Shown: piece by piece, positions 1 to 9,760 of the stretch | Layout: each line of letters opens with the position of its first letter | Position numbering within the stretch: the stretch's first letter is position 1 | Assembly: GCA_031082125.1 (NCBI GenBank) | Contig: JAVHLM010000001.1 | Location: forward strand, 259,972 to 323,971 | DNA from: Candidatus Eremiobacterota bacterium | GTDB taxonomy: Bacteria; Vulcanimicrobiota; CADAWZ01; Ess09-12 | Reading direction: 5' to 3' | Length of the DNA stretch: 64,000 nucleotides | Notes under the pieces: model-generated | Databases searched by the model: none | What the model saw: the letters and a program-made list of their open reading frames with translations, nothing else | What the model was told of the DNA's origin: nothing | Position numbers and translations under genes: made by a program

Positions 1-60
1 GCCTTCTCCTTGTCGGCCTTCTCCTTGTCGGCCTTCTCCTTGTCGGCCTTCTCCTTGTCG
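1..60 (-). repeat. four perfect 15-bp tandem repeats coding ADKEK
   Basis: Four identical 15-bp units begin at the window edge and are followed by a partial unit. On the minus strand they read Ala-Asp-Lys-Glu-Lys in frame with the large protein. The array probably continues beyond the window. Perfect identity suggests recent slippage expansion of a charged linker. Confidence 0.9.
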
Positions 61-3044
61 GCCTTCTTCCCGCCTTCGCCATCCTCGGGGCCCTGGAGCT
101 TCTCACCTTTGGCGGCTCGGTTCACCCTCTTTCTGAAGGAATCCCACAGCTCCCCCATCGACTTTTCGGCATTCTTGTTGACAAATTCCTGGAGCACCAT
201 GATGAATGCCATGTGAAACACATCCTTGGTCCCCGCATAGAGGGCGTTGAGAAGGCCCAGGCGCTCCTTCTTTTCGTTGGTGTCGTGGGCCCAGTGAAAA
301 GACACCTTCCATATCCAGAGCCAGGCGAACTTCCTGTAGGTGGCAGGGTTCTTTGGATCAAAGCCATGAAGTATGAACATGTCAACAACTGTTGCGCCGT
401 TGGCGATAAGAAACTCCTGGTAGTTGCTGCTTGCATACTCCCACCCCACTTCCGAGAGGCTCCTGCCGTTACCCCTCTCGATATAATAGGCGTAAAACTC
501 AATGGCGGTGTCCTTGAAGGTTGCTGCAACTGTTGATACACCAAAAGCTTTTACAGGGCCCAGGTGGGAGGTATAATAGCCCACCACGAGCATAAAGCTG
601 AGGTCGCCGGCCATCTTGAGGCCTTCCGCCCCGTAGATCAGGTATTTTCCCCATCCGTTGTCCCAGTACTGGTAATCCTTCTGGTCCTCGGCCCATATCT
701 TCCAGGCCGTTTCCCAAATCTTGTCCCTGAAGACCCTGTAATCATCGGCTCCTGGAGAGGCAAGACTGTTCATATCCTTGAGAATATCAATATAGCGGTC
801 AGGAGGGATGCAGGCCTTCATAAGCTTGATGCATTTTTCCTTTTCCACCTGGATGCTCCCGGTTTTCGCGTCAGGCTTCGCGGTCACGAACTCAAGGGGG
901 ACCGCCAGGGTGCCTATTTTTGAGGTCGCCTCTATTGTTGCGGCAATCCGCTCTCCCCTCCCCGGTATCATCCTGTCAATGAAGAAAGACCAGGTCTTGT
1001 TGAGATAGCTGTAAACATCGCTGTCCTCGTTGTATTTCACCTCGAGCTTGAAGAGCTTTACAAATGCCTTGGCTTTGGGATCGTCACCGGCCACCTCGCC
1101 GAAGGAGAGGTGCCGGTCATCGGCAAGCTCATCGTCCTGGACAAGCTCGGTGCCATTCCATTTCATGGCGGCAAACTTCACCTTGGTCACTCTGAGCTGG
1201 TTGTCCAGGGGAAGATCGACACGGACAGGCACTGTGGTGATGGCGGGATCATATTTGTAGGCACCGCTTTTCTGGAGGGTGTACACCTTCTCTACAAAAA
1301 GCCCCTCGCGGAGCACTGACACTATGACATCCCGCCCCTCAACCTTCCTGGTGCCGTCAGCGGCCTTAGTGGCAAGCCTTCCCGAAATCTTCCACGTGGG
1401 CTTTTCGCCTTGTGGAGTCTCATCGGGCTGCTTAACGGCTGTGACGGCAAAGACAGCGCCTCTTCCTTCCCTCTTGGGGCCTGAAACGGTGACAAGCTTT
1501 TTCGTCTCATCATCGGCGGTGAGGCTGTAGCTCCAGGACGCCTTCCCCGCATTCATTACCGTGAGGATCACTTTCTTTTCCTTGTCATCAGCCTTTATCT
1601 TTGGATCACTCGGCGGCTTTGCAAGGAACTTGAGCTCTTCCGGCGTCACGGCAAGCTCGGGAGGCTGCAGGAGCCCTATTGTCACGTCTTTGCTGAGCTG
1701 CCTGTCACCAAGCGCGGCTCTGACCACTATGCCTATCGATGGGGGCACTGCGAGATTCCTGCTGGGATCGGGGCTTGAGGCGCCCACATTCGCGTGGACC
1801 CACCATTCGGCCGCGGGAACCGTGCCGCTCGGGCCGTCTATCCACTCATCATTGCCATTTTTCTCAAACACGACAGACTTCTGAGCTTTGCCGAAGGCCT
1901 CGGCATCAAACTCTCCCGTCTCAGGAGGCTTTACCCGCGCCCTGAGGGTCACTACATCGCCCCGCAGAGCGGGATCAATCTCATTCTTATCAGGAGGAAC
2001 GAACTCCACTTCAAGGTCGCCCGCCAGGGGAACGTCACCTATCACGACTGCCACCTGTTCTGAGAACTTACTCTTATCCGCCTTTGCCGTCACTGTGACG
2101 GCAGCCGACTTCTGCTCTGTTTTCTTTATAAGGCTTACCGTGAACTCAATGCTTCCGCTTCCCGAGAGAGGCGTCACTGCAAGCTCTCCCTGACCTCCCG
2201 GCAAAACCGAGAGCGACGCCTCCGGGACAGGCTGATAAACACCGCTCTCATCAATATCCCACACGGCGGCTAGAAATGACGCCGATTTCTTCTCATTGAC
2301 GATAATGCTCTCCTTGGAGAGCTGGAGAACAAGGTGCCTCTGCATCCTGAAAGAAATGGAGACTTCCTGCCTGAGGGGTATGCCCACTGCCATGGCAGTC
2401 ACCATCACATGATAGCTGCCGCCTGCGATGGTCTCCAGTGAGACTCCCTCTGCAGGACGAAAGAGAGCGATGCGCCATTCCCCCTGTTCAGTCACGCTCT
2501 CAAGCGTCATGGCACTTGAGTCCCCCATGAAGCCGATAGACTTCATCATGGCCATCGTTTCGGTACCGGCGGCCTTAACAAAGGGCGGGAGCGACACACG
2601 GGCCTTCACGTAGGTGCCGGGCTCCGGCATGGTGACAGATTCAACATTGACCTCGATTTTTGCAGGGGCAATAGAAGGTATGGCTACCTGGGCCTGCTTT
2701 GTGACCGGAGGCAGGGCAGGGGGTGCTCCGGGAGAGGAGCCCTGGGTATCGGGAACAAGTGTCACATCGATTACCACAGGCTTCCTGCCCAGCACGAGAT
2801 CCTTAAACCGTGAAAGGGAAAGAGAATCCTTGAGAGCTACGGAGAACTGGGCAGCCTTGTTGCCGTTGATGAGCTTTTTTTCAGTCACAAGGATACTCCC
2901 CTCCCATGGGGAGCCTTTTGCCGTTTCCGCATTGAAAGGCTCTTTGAGGACCAGGTAGCTTGCTTTTCCCTGCCTGAGTCGGGAATGCACCCTGACAGGG
3001 CTCATTACCTGCGTATCAGCATTATAGGGGAACTGGTATCCCAT
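1..3044 (-). CDS. large multi-domain beta-sandwich protein, 3' end outside the window
   Basis: A continuous minus-strand frame opens at ATG 3044 and runs off the left edge without a stop (about 1,014 codons seen). GGGAGAGGTG lies 5 bases before the ATG. No signal peptide is visible. The N-terminal 400 or so residues look like successive Ig/Fn3-type beta domains. One of them, QLSKESIIVNEKKSASF followed by AAVWDIDESGVYQP, clearly resembles the C-terminal domain of the protein at 57036-58199. Residues about 700-950 are rich in Trp and Tyr and look helical. The visible end is a low-complexity ADKEK repeat. It starts 33 bases after the ankyrin gene stop, so the two probably form one operon. I do not recognise a catalytic domain and the function is unknown. 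Confidence 0.8.
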   Translation of the reverse strand, partial: MGYQFPYNADTQVMSPVRVHSRLRQGKASYLVLKEPFNAETAKGSPWEGSILVTEKKLINGNKAAQFSVALKDSLSLSRFKDLVLGRKPVVIDVTLVPDTQGSSPGAPPALPPVTKQAQVAIPSIAPAKIEVNVESVTMPEPGTYVKARVSLPPFVKAAGTETMAMMKSIGFMGDSSAMTLESVTEQGEWRIALFRPAEGVSLETIAGGSYHVMVTAMAVGIPLRQEVSISFRMQRHLVLQLSKESIIVNEKKSASFLAAVWDIDESGVYQPVPEASLSVLPGGQGELAVTPLSGSGSIEFTVSLIKKTEQKSAAVTVTAKADKSKFSEQVAVVIGDVPLAGDLEVEFVPPDKNEIDPALRGDVVTLRARVKPPETGEFDAEAFGKAQKSVVFEKNGNDEWIDGPSGTVPAAEWWVHANVGASSPDPSRNLAVPPSIGIVVRAALGDRQLSKDVTIGLLQPPELAVTPEELKFLAKPPSDPKIKADDKEKKVILTVMNAGKASWSYSLTADDETKKLVTVSGPKREGRGAVFAVTAVKQPDETPQGEKPTWKISGRLATKAADGTRKVEGRDVIVSVLREGLFVEKVYTLQKSGAYKYDPAITTVPVRVDLPLDNQLRVTKVKFAAMKWNGTELVQDDELADDRHLSFGEVAGDDPKAKAFVKLFKLEVKYNEDSDVYSYLNKTWSFFIDRMIPGRGERIAATIEATSKIGTLAVPLEFVTAKPDAKTGSIQVEKEKCIKLMKACIPPDRYIDILKDMNSLASPGADDYRVFRDKIWETAWKIWAEDQKDYQYWDNGWGKYLIYGAEGLKMAGDLSFMLVVGYYTSHLGPVKAFGVSTVAATFKDTAIEFYAYYIERGNGRSLSEVGWEYASSNYQEFLIANGATVVDMFILHGFDPKNPATYRKFAWLWIWKVSFHWAHDTNEKKERLGLLNALYAGTKDVFHMAFIMVLQEFVNKNAEKSMGELWDSFRKRVNRAAKGEKLQGPEDGEGGKKADKEKADKEKADKEKADKEK

Positions 3045-3077
3045 AGTACACCTCTCCCACCTGCGGTAGAGAGCCTT

Positions 3078-3923
3078 TCACCGCGGAACTTGATTTTTCC
3101 CTGCCTTGAAGGCATCAATCATGGTGACAATTTCCCGGTATCCATGTCCCTCGGCGAGATCACGGGCCGTCTGCCCCATGTCAGTTTTCGCATCGACTGG
3201 AACGCCATTATCGAGGAGAATCCTCACGATTTTCTCATAACCCTGCTCCGCCGCGGCATGGAGAGGGGTCCAGTCATTGTCGGTAATGATATCGACACGG
3301 GCCCCGTGGGAGATGAGCAGTCTCACAAAGCCTTCTGATCCGTCCATTACGGCGAGGAAAACGGAGGTTCTGCCGTTATTATCGGTGCCGTTCACCTCAG
3401 CACCCTTCGCGATGAGGAGGGCGCCTGTCTCGGCATAACCGTTTCTGGCCGCCATATGGAGTGGCGTCCATCCGTTCTTGCTGGCGATATTCACTTTCGC
3501 TCCCTTGGAGAGAAGCAGTTTCACTCCCTCATCATCACCGTTGCCTGCCATCCAGTAAAGAGGTGTCGCGCCGTCCTTGTCCTGAGCATTCACATCGGCT
3601 CCTGCCGCGAGCAGCACTGCGGTCACCTGCTTTTCCGAGGCAATTGCGCTGCTGTGGAGAGGTGTCACTCCCATCACGTCACGGGCATTCACATCGGCCC
3701 CGTACTTGAGAAGGATGCCAGCGATTGCAGCTGACGGAGCGCGGTGGAGCGGCGTCACTCCGATATTGTTTTGATATTTCGCAAGGGAGGGATTGCTTTC
3801 CAGCATCGTCTTTACCTTCTCTGCGTCATAACCCACGACGGCATTGAAAAAATCGTCGTTCTCATCGGCAAAGACCATGACGGTGGCAAGGATAAGGAGA
3901 AGAAAGGAGAGGACAGCCTTCAT
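3078..3923 (-). CDS. secreted ankyrin-repeat protein
   Basis: The 281-residue protein begins with a clear signal peptide (MKAVLSFLLLILATVMVFAD), so it should be exported to the periplasm or beyond. The rest is seven to eight ankyrin repeats of about 33 residues with the usual TPLH and GADVNA signatures, starting around residue 22 and running to residue 270. The tail is short and basic. Ankyrin arrays bind proteins; the partner cannot be read from the sequence. The large protein downstream starts 33 bases after the stop and is a plausible partner. The ribosome site before the ATG is weak. Confidence 0.85.
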   Translation of the reverse strand: MKAVLSFLLLILATVMVFADENDDFFNAVVGYDAEKVKTMLESNPSLAKYQNNIGVTPLHRAPSAAIAGILLKYGADVNARDVMGVTPLHSSAIASEKQVTAVLLAAGADVNAQDKDGATPLYWMAGNGDDEGVKLLLSKGAKVNIASKNGWTPLHMAARNGYAETGALLIAKGAEVNGTDNNGRTSVFLAVMDGSEGFVRLLISHGARVDIITDNDWTPLHAAAEQGYEKIVRILLDNGVPVDAKTDMGQTARDLAEGHGYREIVTMIDAFKAGKNQVPR

Positions 3924-4059
3924 ACCAATGTACTACCCCCTGTCGATATTGTATGACTACCTTTCAACACTTCACCTTTCCTTGCCCCTCTCCTCCCGTT
4001 TCAGGGAAATTATACTCACGGATCATTACTGACGGCATCATCAGAATTGGGAGAAGCAC

Positions 4060-4632
4060 ATGCGTCAGCATAAAGGGGATTGCGGCGGCCCCTGCGAAAT
4101 GGAGGGCATGGGGAAAGAGGGACCTGTTATTTACACCGTGGGCCACTCAAACCGGAGCGCCGGCGACTTCATCATGCTCCTGAAATCATTCCGCATCCAG
4201 ACCTGTGCCGACATTCGATCCTATCCCGGCTCGCGCCGCTCCCCCCAGTTCAACAGAAATGCCCTCAGGGAATCTCTCAATTCGGAAGGGATTCTCTACA
4301 CTCATCTGCCAGGCCTGGGAGGGTTCAGGGAGTCGCGTGAAGACTCACCGAACAAGGGGCTGCACGATAACATGTTCAGGGGATATGCCGACTACATGCT
4401 CACTGCCGATTTTGACCGTGAGGTGGAAAAGCTCATCAGCCTTGCCGGCACCAGCACTACAGCCATCATGTGCGCAGAGAGGGACCGGCGCCAGTGCCAC
4501 CGGAATCTTCTCTCCGACAGCCTTGCCGCCCGGGGTGTCAGGGTGAGGCACCTCATAGACAGGGGCCTTGAGGAGCTTCATGAAATAACCCCCTGGGCCG
4601 AACTGGAAGGTTTCAGGCTTTATTACCGCTGA
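4060..4632 (+). CDS. DUF488 family protein
   Basis: The 190-residue protein has the hallmarks of DUF488: YTVGHSNR near the start, DIRSYPGSRRSPQF, the LPGLGGFR segment and the cysteine motif CAERDRRQCHR near residues 140-150. The family is small, soluble and widespread. Its biochemical role is unsettled; the conserved Arg and Cys residues suggest nucleic-acid or nucleotide chemistry. GGGAGAAG stands 3-4 bases before ATG 4060, which supports this start, although Met 14 and Met 17 are also possible. The gene stands alone, convergent with kup. Confidence 0.85.
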   Translation: MRQHKGDCGGPCEMEGMGKEGPVIYTVGHSNRSAGDFIMLLKSFRIQTCADIRSYPGSRRSPQFNRNALRESLNSEGILYTHLPGLGGFRESREDSPNKGLHDNMFRGYADYMLTADFDREVEKLISLAGTSTTAIMCAERDRRQCHRNLLSDSLAARGVRVRHLIDRGLEELHEITPWAELEGFRLYYR

Positions 4633-4658
4633 AGCGAAGGAGGGACGGCACGGGGCCT

Positions 4659-6473
4659 TCAGATCTTCACTCTTGTGACGACGCCCAGCAGCTTCTCGGG
4701 GGGGAGGTTATAGAACTGCACGATGGCTGGGGAGAGAAGCTTTATTATGGCAAAGATCTTCCACAGGAAGCTCTTGGTGCTGATATCCTCAATGCCGTAA
4801 AAGATGACTTTTTCCTCTATCCCGTGCTCCTTGAGGACTTCCTCGATATTGACGACCTCCATGTAACCGAAATGAATCTCAAAAACCCTGAGGTTGGTTC
4901 CCAGGCTGTCCCTGAAGTAGCTCTTGAGGCCGAAGGGCTTGTCCTTGGTATATATGGAGAGGATGATGTTGTTCTCATAAAATATGTTATGACGGAACAT
5001 GGTGTTGGCGATATAAGGCGAGACATTCTTCACATCCCTCAGCAGGTAGATGCCGGTGCCCTTTATCCTGCTCTGGTTCTTGTAGGCTTCCTCGTACCTC
5101 ACCAGGAAGTTGTTGAGCGCCATGGGCCTGAGGGCCTTGTAAAGCTTCACCTGGCCGGCCCGGTAGAGAAGAATCAAGAGGAGCGGGAAGCATGCCATGA
5201 TGATGGACCAGTAGCCCCCCTTGGGCACTTTGTGAATATTGGCCGCGAGAAAGGTGAGAATCACCACGGCGGTGCAGCATGATGCCCCGGCTAGCCTTTT
5301 CTCCCCTTTCAGGTAATAGATGCATATGAGAAGAACAGCCGTAATGCTCATGTCCACGTTGATGGCAAAGCCGTAGGCCAGGGCCATGTTTCCTGATTTC
5401 TTGAAAAGGAGGAGCATGAATATCACCGCGGCAAAAAGCATCCAGTTCGCGGCGCCTATATAAATCTGCGTCGAAAGCTCTTTCGAGGTGTGCTCCACTT
5501 TCATGCGGGGCAGGATATTGGTGTTGATGCCCTGGTAGACTATGGAGAAGACGGCGCTTATCATGGCCTGGGAGGCGATGATGGTGGCGCAGACAGTCAG
5601 AAGAAGGAATGGCACATAAAAGAAAGGAGCCTGATGGAGAATCATCTCAAAAAGCACCGACTTGGTCTGGGGATTCTGGATGAGGTGGGCACCCTGCCCC
5701 AGGTAATTCAAGGCAAGGCACACAAAGACAAAGTGCCACGATTTCACGATGGATTTCTTCCCCAGGTGTCCCATATCGGCGTAAAGAGCTTCCGTTCCCG
5801 TAATTGCGAGAATGACTTCCGAGAGCAGAAGCAAGCTGATATGGGGATGAGTCCATATAAAATCAATCGCAGTGAACGGGCTCAGGGCGGAGAGAATCGA
5901 AGGATCACGGCCTATGGAGAATATCCCTGAAAAAGCCAGTGCCAGAAACCATAGTATCATGATGGGGCTGAAATACCTTGAAACCTTATCGGTACCTCGC
6001 TTCTGGAAGGCAAAAAGAAAGAAGGTGATGACCATGGCGATGAGGAGCACGACGAAAAGAGGGATATGCCCTATGCCTGGCACCAGCTCCAGCCCCTCAA
6101 CGGCGCTCAGGATAGTAATGGCTGGTGTCATAACGCCATCTCCCATAATGAAGGAAAGGCCGATAAAAGTGACAAAGGTGAGAACACGGACACTCCTCTT
6201 GTTCTTGAGAAGAGGGGTCAGAATCTCCCGCAGAATGACGATACCGCCTTCCCCGCGGATGCTCAGGTTCATCACAAGCCAGGTGTACTGGACATAGACC
6301 ACTATGATCATTGACCACACGATCATGGAGAGGACTCCCCTGATATGGTAGGGCTCCGGCTCAAGGAAGAGGAAAAGAGCCGAGATGGTATATATGGGGC
6401 TGGTGCCTATATCGCCGAATACAATACCTAGGGGCTTTACTATATCCTTAATATGGCTGTTGAGATGCTTCAT
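4659..6473 (-). CDS. kup: Kup family potassium uptake transporter
   Basis: The 604-residue protein is close to the usual Kup length (622 in E. coli). It shows the N-terminal signature FGDIGTSPIYT at residues 19-29 and GTEALYADMGHLG near residues 225-240, both typical of KUP/HAK/KT K+/H+ symporters. About twelve hydrophobic segments fill residues 10-440, followed by a cytoplasmic C-terminal domain of about 160 residues. Kup imports K+ with protons across the inner membrane and is most useful at low pH or low K+. It is monocistronic, with a promoter candidate at 6550-6578. No riboswitch was recognised in the roughly 70-base leader. Confidence 0.95.
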   Translation of the reverse strand: MKHLNSHIKDIVKPLGIVFGDIGTSPIYTISALFLFLEPEPYHIRGVLSMIVWSMIIVVYVQYTWLVMNLSIRGEGGIVILREILTPLLKNKRSVRVLTFVTFIGLSFIMGDGVMTPAITILSAVEGLELVPGIGHIPLFVVLLIAMVITFFLFAFQKRGTDKVSRYFSPIMILWFLALAFSGIFSIGRDPSILSALSPFTAIDFIWTHPHISLLLLSEVILAITGTEALYADMGHLGKKSIVKSWHFVFVCLALNYLGQGAHLIQNPQTKSVLFEMILHQAPFFYVPFLLLTVCATIIASQAMISAVFSIVYQGINTNILPRMKVEHTSKELSTQIYIGAANWMLFAAVIFMLLLFKKSGNMALAYGFAINVDMSITAVLLICIYYLKGEKRLAGASCCTAVVILTFLAANIHKVPKGGYWSIIMACFPLLLILLYRAGQVKLYKALRPMALNNFLVRYEEAYKNQSRIKGTGIYLLRDVKNVSPYIANTMFRHNIFYENNIILSIYTKDKPFGLKSYFRDSLGTNLRVFEIHFGYMEVVNIEEVLKEHGIEEKVIFYGIEDISTKSFLWKIFAIIKLLSPAIVQFYNLPPEKLLGVVTRVKI

Positions 6474-6549
6474 ATAAATCAGGTGTCTCTATAATGCATG
6501 AAAGTATTCGCGCCGCATGACGCTATTCCTACTGCACCTTTATAAAGAT

Positions 6550-6578
6550 TGTATAAAGAAATTTTGATATATATTCAA
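6550..6578 (-). promoter_or_regulatory. sigma-70-type promoter candidate for kup
   Basis: On the minus strand TTGAAT and TATACA are separated by 17 bases in an AT-rich stretch. Transcription would start near 6542 and give a leader of about 70 bases before the kup ATG at 6473. Confidence 0.55.
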
Positions 6579-6724
6579 CACAAGGGATTCCAGGAGGGGA
6601 GCAAAGTGCAAAGATTCTGATTCTTTATTATGGAGGGAATTGCGTGATATAGTACACAGGGGCTGCAAAAGGGAAATCTTCCGCAGTGAAGAATATGGAG
6701 CAAAACGACTGGCAAGGAGCGCCT

Positions 6725-7144
6725 ATGCACCAGAGATCGGCGAGGGAAGGACCAAGGAAGCCTGCCGGTGTGAGCCTTGCGGAAATCGTCATCACCGTCA
6801 CCCTCCTGGGATTCATCATGATGGTCCTCTTCAACCTCTACCCCGGCTCAATAGGCGCCATACGTCATGCCGAGCACAGGATAATCGCCGGGAACTTTGC
6901 CCAGTCGATCATTGAAGAGAAAAGAGGCGGCAGCTACACAGATCTCGATACCGCGCCTGCTGTCGCAGACCTCAAGGGCGGCGATGACACCCTGTATCAC
7001 CTGGAAAACTATGAGAAATTCACCATTTCCGGCGCAGACGAAAATATAGCAAAGGGAATCCGCGTCACCGTCTCATGGGAAGAGAAGGACAAAAGGAAGT
7101 TCACCATCACCAAGGAGGTTTATGTCAGCGTTGTACAGCGATAA
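6725..7144 (+). CDS. type II secretion/type IV pilus pseudopilin (GspI/PilV-like)
   Basis: The start is placed at ATG 6725 because AAGGAG lies 5 bases upstream; an ATG at 6686 is in frame but poorly placed. The resulting leader is 15 residues, basic and ends in Gly, followed by VSLAEIVITVTLLGFIMMVLF. This is a class III prepilin signal with Glu at mature position 5. PilD/GspO should cleave after the Gly and methylate the new N-terminus. The rest is a short globular domain, so a minor pseudopilin is likely. The stop overlaps the next gene by 23 bases, showing translational coupling in the 6725-10845 operon. Confidence 0.85.
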   Translation: MHQRSAREGPRKPAGVSLAEIVITVTLLGFIMMVLFNLYPGSIGAIRHAEHRIIAGNFAQSIIEEKRGGSYTDLDTAPAVADLKGGDDTLYHLENYEKFTISGADENIAKGIRVTVSWEEKDKRKFTITKEVYVSVVQR

Positions 7145-7778
7145 AAGGGGTTTCACGATCCTGGAGCTTCTCGTGGCCTGCGCGGTCCTTGTCATTCTCA
7201 TGTCCCTCGTGATAGCCTTCCTGGTGCCGGGAATGAGGATCTCGGCCCTGGGGGCGGCCCGCGTGGAGATCCAGCAGGAAGCCCTCCGCTCCATCCAGAA
7301 AATCAACACCGATCTCGATCTCTCGGTACCTGCCGGCGTGGGCCTTTACATCACGGGCGCAGTGCCGAAGCAGGGCCCCCTTTATCTCTCGGTAATGAGG
7401 CTTTCCTACGTCGATCCCCAGGGAAAGCAGCTCTGGGAGGACAACCTGGTGGTATATTCCTGGAAAGGTCCCGGCACGCCCCTGGTGCGCAAGGTATGGA
7501 CACCGTCATCACAGCCTGCGCTGGGCCTTACCTTTACCACTCCTTCAAGATTCCTGCAGTCGCAGATTATCCAGATCGCCGACGAGCCATTGCTGCGTGG
7601 CCAGATCGTGGCCCGCGACGTGGCGGAATTGAATATGGAGTCTTCATCGGCGGCTCCCACGGTGTCCTCGCCTGTGAAAATCACCATAAAGCTCAGCAGG
7701 GAGGCTGCCACGGGGCGCAAGGACCCCGAGGTCTTTGAGCTCTCAAGAACCATAGGATTGAGGAACCAGACGCCATGA
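7122..7778 (+). CDS. pseudopilin (GspJ/PilW-like)
   Basis: The 218-residue protein carries the prepilin signature GFTILELLVACAVLVILMSL at residues 10-29, with a nine-residue basic leader ending in RG and Glu at mature position 5. The globular part, rich in beta strands, is the size of minor pseudopilins of the J/W type. It overlaps the preceding pseudopilin gene and its stop overlaps the start of the kinase gene by 4 bases. It is probably a tip subunit that works with the neighbouring pseudopilin and the GspF-like membrane protein. Confidence 0.85.
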   Translation: MSALYSDKRGFTILELLVACAVLVILMSLVIAFLVPGMRISALGAARVEIQQEALRSIQKINTDLDLSVPAGVGLYITGAVPKQGPLYLSVMRLSYVDPQGKQLWEDNLVVYSWKGPGTPLVRKVWTPSSQPALGLTFTTPSRFLQSQIIQIADEPLLRGQIVARDVAELNMESSSAAPTVSSPVKITIKLSREAATGRKDPEVFELSRTIGLRNQTP

Positions 7779-9760
7779 GAATTCACGCATCACTTTATCT
7801 GAAAAGAACACCCATCGTGCTCGCCGCAGCACTGCTGATATGCGGGGTGCTTTCGCTGCCTGTGCCTCCGCCGGCGGCGGGAATTCCCCCGGCCAGCATC
7901 ACCGTGGGCTACCCCTCTATGAAGGCTGCAGGCGGCGCCCCTCCTGTCAAGGCCGCTCCCGCAGCGAAGGCTGCCGGTAAGACCGTGATGACAAGCTTCA
8001 CGTTCAATACGCTGCCCACTCCAGTAGAAGTGACGATGTACTGCAAAATCATAACGCCTGTGGGCACTGAAGGCGAATTCCCTTTCCGCATAGGCGAATC
8101 AGGAAAGCCCTTCACCTTCGCCGTCACGGAGGAGAACGGGAAATTCCGCATGACCTTTGACACTGTTGACAGAAAGAATGAATCGTTTCTTCTTGCGGAC
8201 CCCGACCATATGGACTTCAGGCTGGAGAAATGGGGATATCTCTCGAGGGGCAGGGGGGTCAAAAAGCAGAATGGCACAAATGATACCATATGCTATTCCC
8301 TGAAAGAGCTCATGGGAGGGGGCTCCAACAAGGTGCCTTACCAGCTTTACGAAGAGACAAAAGATCTTGTGTTCTTTACCGATCCGCCGGGAGCCCGGGT
8401 ATTCGTCTATTTAGTAAGCGCCGTTTCGATGGAATTCCTGGGAAAAACAGACAAAGTCCTGAGTGTAAAAAAGACTTTGTTTCCAGACGAGCAACAGAGC
8501 CTACGCTTTATTTTTCAACAGGATTTCTTTAAGGATTATCCCAAAGAAATCGCCCTTCGGGATTTCAGCGAAAAAGATATCCCCCAGGGCTTCAAGCCAT
8601 CTAAAGCAATTGAATCTCAGAGAGCACAGGGTGTTCCACTCTATTATTACAAAGCAAAGATAACATTGATACCCGATATACCTGTCATCAGCCATCTCAA
8701 ATTCTGGGCAAAATATCATCCTTTTTATTTTTACTCGACTTCGATCCTTTCCCTTATTATTATTGTGCTCATAATCTCTTACCTGAAAAAGCACATCAGT
8801 GCCTTTATAGCCGAGCGCCTGAGGGTCGCCGCCTGGGAGGCCCTTGCAACGAAGGTGAACAGGGATGACCCCCTCTTCGGCCGCGACATAGGAAAGTACC
8901 GGGTCGTGAACAAGCTTGGCTCAGGAGGCATGGCTGTCGTGTATCGCGCCGTACCTGTTAAGAATCTTAAAGAAGAGGACAGCGTCGCCATTAAAGTGAT
9001 GCATCAGGACATCATGGAAGACAAGGAGTCGCTTGATCGCTTCAAGAGGGAGATGAAGATTTCAAGCGCTCTCAACCACGCCAACATCCTTAAGATACTT
9101 GATTTCGGCGATCAGGAAGTCGAGATTGAGGGCCAGAAGAGAAGCCTCCTCTTCATTGTAATGGATCTCCTGAAGGGGAAATCCCTCAGGGCGGTTATCC
9201 CCCCAGAAGGCTTACCCGTGGAGAAGTTCATGGAGATAATCACGCCGGTGATGAAGGGCGTGCAGCATGCCCACGAGCGCGGGATCATCCACCGGGATCT
9301 CAAGCCTGAAAACATCATGCTCTGCGACGACGGGAAGGTTGTGGTGATGGACTTCGGCCTGGCGCGGCGCAAGGACGGCACCAACATTACCCAGTCAGGA
9401 ACGACCCTGGGCACGCCGGCCTATATGTCACCTGAGCAGGTCACCAGCAAGGAGGTTGACGGCCGGAGCGACCAGTATTCAATCGGGATCATGGCCTTTC
9501 ACATGCTGACGGGACAGCTTCCTTTCTATGATGACGTGACGATCAACATCCTTTTCAAGCACGTCACTGACGCGCCGCCGCCGCTTCGGAGCCTCAAGCC
9601 CGATTATCCCGAGAGCTTCGAGAAGATCCTGCTGCGCATGATGGAGAAGGAGCCTGACAAGCGCTTCAAGAGCGTGAAGGAAGCCCTTGAGCACTTTGAG
9701 TTCGCTGCGAGCGACTACCTTTCAAAGATGAAAACGAGGGAAATGAGGCTTGAAAACTGA
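7775..9760 (+). CDS. membrane-anchored Ser/Thr protein kinase with N-terminal external domain
   Basis: The N-terminus is signal-like (residues 1-35). An external region of about 280 residues follows, with a possible PEGA-like strand pattern near [12 protein letters not shown] single membrane segment lies near residues 316-336. The Hanks-type kinase domain starts near 372: [12 protein letters not shown], the VAIK lysine near 404, HRDLKPEN near 505, DFGLA near 525 and [10 protein letters not shown]. All catalytic residues are present. The order is the reverse of PknB-type receptors, which carry the kinase first. It lies inside a pseudopilin/GspF operon, overlapping both neighbours, so its targets may be secretion or pilus components. 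Codons about 8395-8790 are noticeably more AT-rich than the rest. Confidence 0.9.
   Translation: MRIHASLYLKRTPIVLAAALLICGVLSLPVPPPAAGIPPASITVGYPSMKAAGGAPPVKAAPAAKAAGKTVMTSFTFNTLPTPVEVTMYCKIITPVGTEGEFPFRIGESGKPFTFAVTEENGKFRMTFDTVDRKNESFLLADPDHMDFRLEKWGYLSRGRGVKKQNGTNDTICYSLKELMGGGSNKVPYQLYEETKDLVFFTDPPGARVFVYLVSAVSMEFLGKTDKVLSVKKTLFPDEQQSLRFIFQQDFFKDYPKEIALRDFSEKDIPQGFKPSKAIESQRAQGVPLYYYKAKITLIPDIPVISHLKFWAKYHPFYFYSTSILSLIIIVLIISYLKKHISAFIAERLRVAAWEALATKVNRDDPLFGRDIGKYRVVNKLGSGGMAVVYRAVPVKNLKEEDSVAIKVMHQDIMEDKESLDRFKREMKISSALNHANILKILDFGDQEVEIEGQKRSLLFIVMDLLKGKSLRAVIPPEGLPVEKFMEIITPVMKGVQHAHERGIIHRDLKPENIMLCDDGKVVVMDFGLARRKDGTNITQSGTTLGTPAYMSPEQVTSKEVDGRSDQYSIGIMAFHMLTGQLPFYDDVTINILFKHVTDAPPPLRSLKPDYPESFEKILLRMMEKEPDKRFKSVKEALEHFEFAASDYLSKMKTREMRLEN

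Noticed and set aside
6474-6549. c-di-AMP riboswitch in the kup leader
   Set aside because: The leader predicted from the promoter is only about 70 bases and shows none of the conserved ydaO motifs.
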